Below are positions 36,777 through 43,186 of a stretch of DNA of 64,000 nt, piece by piece (position 1 is the first letter of the stretch; each line of letters begins with the position of its first letter). The notes under the pieces were generated by a model that worked only from the letters and a program-made list of their open reading frames with translations, was not told the DNA's origin and ran no database searches. Made by a program: the position numbers and the translations under genes. Source of the stretch: Streptomyces spinoverrucosus (GTDB lineage: Bacteria > Actinomycetota > Actinomycetes > Streptomycetales > Streptomycetaceae); contig NZ_JADPZX010000001.1 of the NCBI RefSeq assembly GCF_015712165.1, positions 6,894,001 to 6,958,000 on the forward strand, read 5' to 3'.

Positions 36777-38017
36777 TGGCCGGACACATTCAAGATCGGT
36801 GGTACAAGACCGTTCCCGGCCAGGACGGCAAGACCGGCAGGGTCAAGACCGACCGTTACGGTGTCGGCCAGCGCTACCGCGCCCGGTACATCGCGCCGGA
36901 CGGCTCCGAGAAGTCCAAGAGCTTCCCGGACAAGCAGAAGCGCAGGGCCGAAGCCTGGCTGTCCAACATCGAGGCGGACATGTCGCGGGGGCGGTACATC
37001 GATCCGGCCGCGGGCTCGGTGACTTTCGGGGAGTACGCCAAGGAATGGATGGCGGCACTCACGATCGACCCGGTGACCCGTGAGAGTGTCGAGATCCGCC
37101 TACGGGTCCATGCCCTTCCGTACCTCGGTGATCGGCCCATGGCATCCTTCCGGCCCTCACACCTGCGCACGTGGATGCGACAGCTGGAGGCAACGGGGCG
37201 TGCCGCGTCCTACCGGCGGTCGATCTTCGCCAACGTGTCCGCCGTGTTCACGGCCGCCGTGGAGGACCGGATTATCGCCGAGAACCCGTGCCGGGCACGT
37301 TCCGTGCGCGCACCGTCCCCCGACGCCCGCAGGGTCAAGCCGTGGTCCGTGGAACGCGTCATGGCCGTGCACGAAGCGCTGCCGGACGCCTACCAGGAGA
37401 TGGTCAGCGTGGGGGCGGGCTGCGGCCTTCGGCAAGGCGAGATCTTCGGCCTTGCCGTTGACGATGTCGACTTCCTCGGCGGCACGGTTCATGTGGTGCG
37501 CCAGGTCAAGCTCATCCAGGGCAAGCACGCGGTATTCGGACCGCCCAAGGGCGGCAAGGAACGTGATGTGCCGCTGCCGGAGACGGTGTCGTTCGCGCTG
37601 GCGGCTCACATCACGCGGCACGAGCCCGTAGAAATCACCCTGCCCTGGAAGACCTTGGAGGGCCCGCCCGTCACGGCCGCACTGCTCTTCGTCAACCCGA
37701 GGAACCGTGCACTGCACCGGGCGCGCTTCAACGAGCGGTTCTGGCAACCGGCGCTCACCTCCGCCGGCATACCCCTCGGACGCGAGAACGGCATGCACGC
37801 GCTGCGCCACTTCTACGCGTCGGTCCTCTTGGACGCGGGGGAGAGCATCAAGGCCCTGAGCGAGTACCTCGGCCACCACGACCCCAGCTTCACTCTCCGC
37901 ACATACACGCACCTGATGCCCAACAGCGAGGCGCGCACCCGTGCCGCCGTCGATCAGGTCTTCCGGGACCCGGAGAACGCCCAGGACGGCCCCGAGACGG
38001 CCCCTGGCACGAACTGA
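36776..38017 (+). CDS. int: Tyrosine-recombinase integrase
   Basis: A 413-residue site-specific recombinase. An N-terminal arm-binding region (about 30-70) is followed by a SAM-like core-binding domain (about 80-170) and the catalytic domain, with R219 (GLRQGEIFGL), H341-x2-R344 (HALRHFY), H367 or H368 (YLGHHDPS) and nucleophile Y377 (TYTHLMP). The full R-H-R-H-Y set is present, so it should be active. The gene ends 26 bp before the attachment core. Confidence 0.95.
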   Translation: MAGHIQDRWYKTVPGQDGKTGRVKTDRYGVGQRYRARYIAPDGSEKSKSFPDKQKRRAEAWLSNIEADMSRGRYIDPAAGSVTFGEYAKEWMAALTIDPVTRESVEIRLRVHALPYLGDRPMASFRPSHLRTWMRQLEATGRAASYRRSIFANVSAVFTAAVEDRIIAENPCRARSVRAPSPDARRVKPWSVERVMAVHEALPDAYQEMVSVGAGCGLRQGEIFGLAVDDVDFLGGTVHVVRQVKLIQGKHAVFGPPKGGKERDVPLPETVSFALAAHITRHEPVEITLPWKTLEGPPVTAALLFVNPRNRALHRARFNERFWQPALTSAGIPLGRENGMHALRHFYASVLLDAGESIKALSEYLGHHDPSFTLRTYTHLMPNSEARTRAAVDQVFRDPENAQDGPETAPGTN

Positions 38018-38042
38018 GTCCCTGACCTGCGTCCCATACAGA

Positions 38043-38056
38043 ACAGCCACAACTGA
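38043..38056 (+). other. attR: second copy of the attachment core
   Basis: ACAGCCACAACTGA, identical to the end of dapD at 25837-25850. The bases to its right (CGTCGCTGCTGC) should be the original sequence downstream of dapD. A TGACCTGC arm-like motif stands at 38023-38030 on the element side. Confidence 0.82.
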
Positions 38057-38183
38057 CGTCGCTGCTGCTCAAGACGATCACTTAAAAGGATTACCCTCCG
38101 TTACCTCGGGCAGCCCTTGGCAGATGAATCCGGTGGACCCAGTGTCCGGTCAGATGCCGAACCGGTGAGACGAGGACTGAGCA

Positions 38184-38420
38184 ATGACGAACGAGCGGGC
38201 GAGGATCATGGTGCGGCGGCTGACCGGCGTGGTCACCGTGGCGACGGTGTGCTGGCTCCCGACGGGCGTCGCGCACGCCGACGAGACCAACACGGCCTCG
38301 CACAACGGTCCACGGATCGGCCTGGTGAACCTCGGCCAGGTCGACGACCCGATGGAGGACGTGCTGGAGCACTTCCGGCTGGTCGGCGACGAGCACACCG
38401 TGGAGAACGGTCAGAGCTGA
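38184..38420 (+). CDS. Small secreted protein of unknown function
   Basis: A 78-residue precursor with a signal peptide (basic start MTNERARIMVRRL, hydrophobic core TGVVTVATVCWLP, predicted cleavage after AHA). The mature part is ~48 residues with the segment GLVNLGQVDDPMEDVLEHF, a pattern I have seen in short Streptomyces secreted or membrane proteins without known function. A weak ribosome-binding site (GAGACGAGGA) is 10 bp upstream. The original neighbour of dapD before the element inserted. Confidence 0.75.
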   Translation: MTNERARIMVRRLTGVVTVATVCWLPTGVAHADETNTASHNGPRIGLVNLGQVDDPMEDVLEHFRLVGDEHTVENGQS

Positions 38421-38436
38421 TCCGCCCCGCAACGGG

Positions 38437-38510
38437 CACGAAGGCCCGGGGCCCCCATCGCGCGGACACCATGGAGACATGGTGAGCGGTGGGGGCCCCG
38501 GGCCTTCGTG
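38437..38510. terminator. Large double hairpin between convergent genes
   Basis: Two perfect 21-bp arms (38437-38457, containing GGCCCGGGGCCCCC, and 38490-38510) enclose a 32-nt loop that has its own 7-bp hairpin, CACCATG-GAGA-CATGGTG (38467-38484). It stands between the small secreted protein gene and the end of the dapA-like gene, so it probably terminates both. Confidence 0.8.
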
Positions 38511-38547
38511 GTCATCACGGCCTTCGTGGCCTTCGCGGGCATCGCTG

Positions 38548-39525
38548 TCACGCGGGCAGTCGCTCTTCCGCCGTCCGCTCCTCGTCCGCCGCCCGCTCCT
38601 CGTACGTAGTCGGCTCCTCGTACGTAGCCAGCTCCTCGTACGTCGCCAGCAGACCGCCCGTCGTCTCGCGGCTCGCAGGGCGTAGAGGTGGGCGGACCGG
38701 GCCCGACGGGAGGCCCAGCGCGGCCAGCAGTGCCTTGGCGGTGACCGTGCCGGGGAGGTCGGCCGACATCATCGCCTCGATGAGCGGCACCGCCTGCTGC
38801 TGGCGACGGGCCGCGCCGGCCGTGTCGCCCGCGTCGAAGTCGTCGAACACGGAACGGACGTGATGGGGGATCACGTTCGCGACCGTGCTGACGCAGCCCG
38901 CCGCGCCCACCGCGTACAGGGCGAGATTGTGCTCGTCGCAGCCCGCGTAGTACGCCAGGTCCGTGCGGGACAGGACCTTCTGGGTGCCGAGGAAGTCGTA
39001 CGAGCAGTCCTTGACGGCCACGATGCGGGGGTGCTCGGCGAGCCGGATCAGTGTTTCCGGCTCGATGCGGGTGCCGGTGCGGGCCGGGATGTCGTACAGC
39101 ATCAGGGGCAGGGCGGACGCGTCCGCCACCTCGCGGAAATGTGCTTCCACGGCGTCCTGAGGGGGCCGGCTGTAGTACGGGGTGACGACCAGGGCGCCGT
39201 CCGCGCCCGCCTGCCCGGCCTGCACGGTGAGCTCGATCGTGTGGCGGGTGTCGGAGGTGCCGACGCCCGTGACGACGGACGCGCGGTCCCCGACCGCCTC
39301 CCGGACCGCCCGGACGAGCGCCGCCTTCTCGGTGTCGGACGTGGTCGGCGACTCGCCCGTGGTGCCGTTGAGCACCAGCCCGTCGCAGCCCCGCGACACC
39401 AGCCGGTCCGCGAGCAGCTGCGCGCCGTCGAGGTCGAGCGAGCCCGCGTCGGTGAGGGGCGTGATCATCGCGCAGAGGGTGCGGCCGAAGGGCGGGGCGG
39501 GCGAGGAGGCGTTGGTCAGGGTCAT
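38548..39525 (-). CDS. dapA: 4-hydroxy-tetrahydrodipicolinate synthase (DapA family)
   Basis: DapA condenses pyruvate with aspartate semialdehyde, the first step of the diaminopimelate branch. The 325-residue protein has GTTGES (54-59), Y144 (LMLYDIPARTG) and the Schiff-base lysine K172 (VAVKDCS), all expected for DapA. The last ~40 residues (from about 286) are an acidic repeat with TYEEL, TYEEP and TYEER units, outside the enzyme fold. The other DapA-like gene at 61634 belongs to another subfamily. ATG 39525 follows from alignment with the usual family start. Confidence 0.88.
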   Translation of the reverse strand: MTLTNASSPAPPFGRTLCAMITPLTDAGSLDLDGAQLLADRLVSRGCDGLVLNGTTGESPTTSDTEKAALVRAVREAVGDRASVVTGVGTSDTRHTIELTVQAGQAGADGALVVTPYYSRPPQDAVEAHFREVADASALPLMLYDIPARTGTRIEPETLIRLAEHPRIVAVKDCSYDFLGTQKVLSRTDLAYYAGCDEHNLALYAVGAAGCVSTVANVIPHHVRSVFDDFDAGDTAGAARRQQQAVPLIEAMMSADLPGTVTAKALLAALGLPSGPVRPPLRPASRETTGGLLATYEELATYEEPTTYEERAADEERTAEERLPA

Positions 39526-39698
39526 GGGAGTAGTGTCGGCACGGCGATCGTGTAGTTCCACTTAAATCTTCTAAGGGGTATGTGTAAGCGTTGCTGTGTC
39601 GGGGCGGGCGTCGTGGCGGGTGGCCCTATGTCCAACGCCGCCTTTCATGGGTCACCATGGCCGGGACGGTCCACCACCACCCGGTCCTGGGAGGCGTC

Positions 39699-39833
39699 AT
39701 GAAGCTCGGCAAGGCACTCGCCACCGGCGTCGCGGAAGAGCAGCCGGTCGCCCACGAGGAGGAGCTCGAACTCCCCGCAGAGATCAAGGACTTGGCGGAG
39801 TCCGTGCCCGATGAGGTGCCGGCCGCCCGATGA
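39699..39833 (+). CDS. 44-residue conserved peptide
   Basis: A small acidic protein, MKLGKALATGVAEEQPVAHE and so on, ending in DEVPAAR. GGGAGG lies 6 bp before the ATG and its stop overlaps the next gene by 4 bp (ATGA), so it is translated. No known domain. Confidence 0.7.
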   Translation: MKLGKALATGVAEEQPVAHEEELELPAEIKDLAESVPDEVPAAR

Positions 39834-40543
39834 GGCTGCGGCTTCCGGAGGAACGCCCGACGGAGCCGCCGACCGGATACAAGATCGCCCACCCGATGCT
39901 GTCGCAGGACGGCACCCGGGCCGGGTTCACCGGTGTGTCGCTCGGCGGCGCGCTGCCGTACGGAGTCCTGGCCGACGCGTCCTGCGTCTACGGCCTGCGG
40001 CACGCGGCGCCGCACCGCCGTTGCGACTGCGGTTTCCACTGCGTGCACGACCGCTCGGTGGCCGAGGGGCTGCTGTGCACCGCCGAGCACCGGACGGCGG
40101 TGCTCCTGGAGGTGCTGGTCCTCGGCCGTTACCTCCGTTTCGAACGCGGGTTCCGCTACGCCCGCCAAAGGGTACGCACGGCGACCGTCGGCCCCTGCGC
40201 CTGCGGTACGACTGCCGTGGGACTCGCCGACGCCGGCTGGGGCAGGCCCGGCTGGCTCGCCCTGACCCCCTCCTGCGCGGGCTGCCTGCGCGGCCGTACG
40301 TCCGTCACCCTCGCTGCCTTCGCCCGGCTGGCCGGGGACGGGCTGCGGGTCGTGGCGCGGGCGGGCGCGGGGGCGGCAGCCGGCACGGATGGGCCCGGCC
40401 TGCCGCCCGCCCCGTCGGCCGCGGATCTCGGCGTACCCGAACTCGTCGCCGAAGCCGCCCTCTTGCAGGCCCGCCTCGACTGGTTCCAGACCCAGCTCGC
40501 GCGGCTCGGCCGGCGCGGCGGCGGTGGCGTGGCGAAGGGGTAG
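39830..40543 (+). CDS. Cysteine-rich hypothetical protein
   Basis: A 237-residue soluble protein of unknown function. Its first 180 residues contain eight cysteines in short clusters (RRCDCGFHCVHD, GPCACGTTAVG, TPSCAGCLRG), suggesting one or two structural metal sites. The last ~45 residues are helical. It is coupled to the 44-residue peptide gene. Confidence 0.72.
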   Translation: MRLRLPEERPTEPPTGYKIAHPMLSQDGTRAGFTGVSLGGALPYGVLADASCVYGLRHAAPHRRCDCGFHCVHDRSVAEGLLCTAEHRTAVLLEVLVLGRYLRFERGFRYARQRVRTATVGPCACGTTAVGLADAGWGRPGWLALTPSCAGCLRGRTSVTLAAFARLAGDGLRVVARAGAGAAAGTDGPGLPPAPSAADLGVPELVAEAALLQARLDWFQTQLARLGRRGGGGVAKG

Positions 40544-40596
40544 CAGGGGGCCGGACGGGTACCCGGGTGTTCCGAACCGAGAGGAGGCGGAACGCC

Positions 40597-41016
40597 GTGA
40601 CCGGGACCCCGTACGCCAAACCCCGGCCCGAGGAGCACCACTCGGTGGGCGAACTCGTCGGCCAGGCATCCGAACAACTCTCCCAGCTCGTGCGGCAGGA
40701 AGTGCACCTCGCCAAGGAGGAGCTGGCCGAGAAGGGCCGGCGCGCGGGTCGCGGCGGTGGGCTCCTCGGTGCCGCGGGCGCCGTCGCCTACGCCGGGCTG
40801 CTGGCCCTCGCCGCCACGGGCGCCGCCGCGCTCTCGCTGACGCTGCCCGTCTGGGCCGCGGCGCTGATCGTCACAGGCGTGCTCTTCGCGCTCGCCGGAC
40901 TACTGGCCGCCACTGGCCGCGCCCAGCTGCGCCACGCGGCACCCCCCACGCCCGAGGAGGCCCTCGGCAGCGTCAGGGCCGATGTCGAGGAGATCAGGGA
41001 AAGGGCACACCGATGA
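40597..41016 (+). CDS. Actinobacterial holin-X (phage holin III superfamily) membrane protein
   Basis: A 139-residue protein starting VTGTPYAKPRPEEHHSVGEL, behind GAGGAGG. An amphipathic helix rich in Gln/Glu (GQASEQLSQLVRQEVHLAKE) precedes two membrane helices (LLGAAGAVAYAGLLALAATG and the ALIVTGVLFALAGLLAA segment) and an acidic end. These proteins usually accompany DUF3618 genes in actinobacteria; lysis is not implied. Stop overlaps the next gene (ATGA). Confidence 0.85.
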   Translation: MTGTPYAKPRPEEHHSVGELVGQASEQLSQLVRQEVHLAKEELAEKGRRAGRGGGLLGAAGAVAYAGLLALAATGAAALSLTLPVWAAALIVTGVLFALAGLLAATGRAQLRHAAPPTPEEALGSVRADVEEIRERAHR

Positions 41017-41543
41017 CAGACAGGACGACGCACGGGACGGGCGCCAAGGGGCCCGACGAGCTGCGCCGGCAGATAGCGCAGACCCGCAGCCAACTCGGCG
41101 ACACAGTGGAGGAGTTGGCCGCCAAGGCGGACATCAGGGGTCGGGCCAGGGCGCGCGCCGCCGACCTGAAGGACAAGGCCGGCGCGATGACCGTCCAACT
41201 GCGCAGCACCGCCGCCCAGGCCGGCCACGCCGTGCAGGGCAAGGCGGCCCATGCCGGCCACGCCGTGCAGGGCAAGGCCGCCGAGGCGACGCACGCTGTG
41301 CAGGGCAAGGCCGCCGAGGCGACGCATGCTGTGCAGGGGAGGGCCGCGAAGGCGGGTCATGCCGTGCAGGGCAGGGCCGCCCGGGCGAGCGAGGCCGTCG
41401 AGCACGGTGGCATGCCGCAGCCGGTGCGTACGGTCGTCCAGGCCGGGCTGAGGCATCCCCGGCCCGTGCTGGTCGCCGGAGCGGCGGTCGGTGCGGTGGT
41501 CGTCGCGGCGGCGGTGATGCGGCGGCGGCACGGCGGGCGGTAG
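41013..41543 (+). CDS. DUF3618 membrane protein with five 11-residue repeats
   Basis: A 176-residue protein. The DUF3618 motif is at the start (ELRRQIAQTRSQLGDTVEEL). Then, at residues 70-124, come five tandem 11-residue repeats of the form A-G/T-HAVQG-K/R-AA-x, likely forming a long amphipathic helix. One membrane helix (LVAGAAVGAVVVAAAVMRRR) ends the protein. It is co-translated with the holin-X gene and followed by a terminator. Confidence 0.86.
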   Translation: MTDRTTHGTGAKGPDELRRQIAQTRSQLGDTVEELAAKADIRGRARARAADLKDKAGAMTVQLRSTAAQAGHAVQGKAAHAGHAVQGKAAEATHAVQGKAAEATHAVQGRAAKAGHAVQGRAARASEAVEHGGMPQPVRTVVQAGLRHPRPVLVAGAAVGAVVVAAAVMRRRHGGR

Positions 41544-41585
41544 ATGACCGGAGCGCCGGCCGGCGCCTGAGTGCCGGTGAAGACC

Positions 41586-41619
41586 GAAGGCTGGTCGGTG
41601 GGCGAACCGACCAGCCTTC
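41586..41619. terminator. Hairpin terminator after the DUF3618 gene
   Basis: GAAGGCTGGTCGGT pairs perfectly with ACCGACCAGCCTTC over 14 bp, loop GGGCGA, 43 bp after the stop. Followed by TTC rather than a T-run. Confidence 0.82.
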
Positions 41620-41735
41620 TTCATGCCCTCCTACCGATTCATGTCTCCTACCGATTCATGCCTCCTACCGGTGCATGACCCCTAACCGATTCATGACCCC
41701 TACCGATTCATGCCCCCGATTCATGCCCCCGCACC
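41620..41735. repeat. Seven copies of a 13-18-bp tandem repeat
   Basis: Units of the form TTCATGNCYCCTACCGA follow each other between a terminator and the operator of the arsR-like gene. Units 1-5 are 17-18 bp and the last two are shortened. No gene lies within. Confidence 0.78.
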
Positions 41736-41772
41736 GAAAACTCTTCCAGTCTGGACAAAAAAAGTTTTCGGT
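41733..41772. promoter_or_regulatory. Inverted repeat operator before the ArsR-like gene
   Basis: ACCGAAAACT (41733-41742) and AGTTTTCGGT (41763-41772) are perfect 10-bp arms 20 bp apart, 14 bp before the ATG at 41787. The regulator probably binds its own promoter here. Confidence 0.65.
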
Positions 41773-41786
41773 GAGACGGTGGACCC

Positions 41787-42416
41787 ATGCTGGACGTGAC
41801 CGTGATCGAGGACCCCGAGGCCGCAGCCGTCTCCCTGGACCCCACAAGGGCCCGGCTGCTCGCCGAGCTGGCCGCCGGCCCCGCGTCGGCCGCGATGCTG
41901 GCCGGCCAGGTCGGGCTGCCCCGGCAGAAGGTGAACTACCACCTCAAGGCGCTGGAGCGGCACGGCTTGGTCGAGCTCGCGGGGGAACGCCGCAAGGGCA
42001 ACGTCACCGAGCGGCTGATGCGGGCGACCGCCGCGTCGTACGTGATCTCGCCGCTCGCCCTGGCCGCCGTACAGCCCGACCCGGACCGCTTCCGGGACCA
42101 GCTGTCCGCCCGCTGGCTGCTCGCACTCGGCGCGCGGCTCGTGCGGGACGTCGGCACGCTCATCTCGGGCGCGGCGAAGGCCCGCAAACGGCTGGCGACC
42201 TACGCGCTCGACGGCGAGGTGCGGTTCGCCTCGGCCGCCGACCGGGCGGCGTTCGTCGAGGAGCTGACTGCGGGCGTGACCGCGCTGATCCAGAAGTACG
42301 ACGCCCCGGACGCCGAGGGCGGCCGGGACCACCGGATCGTCGTGGCCGTCCATCCCACGGTCAAAGCCCAGACCCATGAGAATCCCATGGTCAAACCCCA
42401 GGCCCACGAGAGTTGA
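41787..42416 (+). CDS. ArsR-like winged-helix regulator
   Basis: A 209-residue regulator with an HTH at about 20-85 (ARLLAELAAGPASAAMLAGQ and QKVNYHLKALERHGLVEL) and a ~110-residue helical C-terminal part without the metal-site cysteines of true ArsR. Pairing with an SRPBCC gene 16 bp downstream is frequent in actinobacteria, where the regulator controls the partner. GGTGGA precedes the ATG. Confidence 0.85.
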   Translation: MLDVTVIEDPEAAAVSLDPTRARLLAELAAGPASAAMLAGQVGLPRQKVNYHLKALERHGLVELAGERRKGNVTERLMRATAASYVISPLALAAVQPDPDRFRDQLSARWLLALGARLVRDVGTLISGAAKARKRLATYALDGEVRFASAADRAAFVEELTAGVTALIQKYDAPDAEGGRDHRIVVAVHPTVKAQTHENPMVKPQAHES

Positions 42417-42432
42417 GAACCAGGAGCCCACC

Positions 42433-43176
42433 ATGTCCAAGGAATTCGAGATCGCTCGCGAGTTCGAAGTCGACGCCACCCCGGAGCAGGTGTGGGAGGC
42501 CGTCACCGCCGGCACCGGCGGCTGGCTGTGGCCGATGGAGGCTCCCGAACCCCGCGAGGGCGGCAAGGGGCCGTTCGGCTCCACGATCACCGCCTGGGAC
42601 CCGCCGCACCGCTACACGAACCGTGTCGAGGACGTCGAGGGAATCGCCGAGCAGACCGTCAACCAGCTCGACTACACCGTCGAACCGCGCGACGAGGGCC
42701 GGCGCGCCTGGGTGCGGTACGTGCACAGCGGGATCTTCGTCGACGACTGGGACAACCAGTACGACGGCGCCGCCAAGCACACCGACTTCTATCTGCACAC
42801 CCTGCGCGAGTACCTGACGCGCTTCGGCGGCCGCCCGGTCGTGGCCTTCGCCGCCTTCGACGCGCCCGAGGCCTCCAAGGCGCCCGACGCCCTCGCCGCG
42901 GTCGGGCGCGCGCTCGGCCTGGCGGAGGACACCGCCGAGGGTGCGCGCGTCCAGGCACGCGGCCCGGAGGGGCAACTCCTCGACGCCGTGGTCGACTTCC
43001 GCAATCCGTACTTCATCGGGCTGCGCACCGAGGACGCGATGATCCGTTTCTTCGGGCGCAACCACTGGGGCTACCCGGTCGGCATGGCGGTGCACGACTT
43101 CGCCCCGGCGGCCGACGCCGACGCGGCCGAGAGCGCCTGGCAGGGCTGGCTGAAGGGCGTTTTCAGCCAGCCCTGA
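42433..43176 (+). CDS. SRPBCC (AHSA1-like) domain protein
   Basis: A 247-residue protein. Residues 5-140 have the START/SRPBCC pattern (IAREFEVDATPEQVWEAVTA, then WVRYVHSGIF and the long helix DFYLHTLREYLTRFGG), and residues ~150-247 form a second part that may be a reduced repeat of the fold. The ligand is unknown. It is co-transcribed with the ArsR-like gene and ends 10 bp from the convergent nuclease gene. Confidence 0.83.
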   Translation: MSKEFEIAREFEVDATPEQVWEAVTAGTGGWLWPMEAPEPREGGKGPFGSTITAWDPPHRYTNRVEDVEGIAEQTVNQLDYTVEPRDEGRRAWVRYVHSGIFVDDWDNQYDGAAKHTDFYLHTLREYLTRFGGRPVVAFAAFDAPEASKAPDALAAVGRALGLAEDTAEGARVQARGPEGQLLDAVVDFRNPYFIGLRTEDAMIRFFGRNHWGYPVGMAVHDFAPAADADAAESAWQGWLKGVFSQP

Positions 43177-43186
43177 CCAGAGACGG

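Larger units (their letters stand above)
25837..38056. mobile_element. Integrative and conjugative element (AICE, pSAM2 type) in dapD
   Basis: A 12.2-kb element bounded by 14-bp direct repeats. The right part has the complete AICE core: TraB/FtsK-type DNA translocase, Spd-like small membrane proteins, RepSA initiator, excisionase and tyrosine integrase, all on the plus strand and tightly packed. The left part holds cargo: OLD-family ATPase-nuclease, a membrane protein, HD and Nudix enzymes and an XRE regulator. dapD and the small secreted-protein gene that would be neighbours without it flank the two ends. No tRNA gene is at either end, unlike most AICEs. All core genes look intact, so it may still be mobile. 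Confidence 0.85.

Noticed and set aside
38017..38180. A tRNA attachment site next to the integrase
   Set aside because: No cloverleaf can be formed from this stretch. The repeated core instead matches the end of dapD.
40597..41016. A phage lysis holin or prophage remnant
   Set aside because: The holin-X family is a common chromosomal partner of DUF3618 genes in actinobacteria, and no phage gene is nearby.
41620..41735. A CRISPR array
   Set aside because: The units follow one another without spacers and are only 13-18 bp; no cas gene is in the window.
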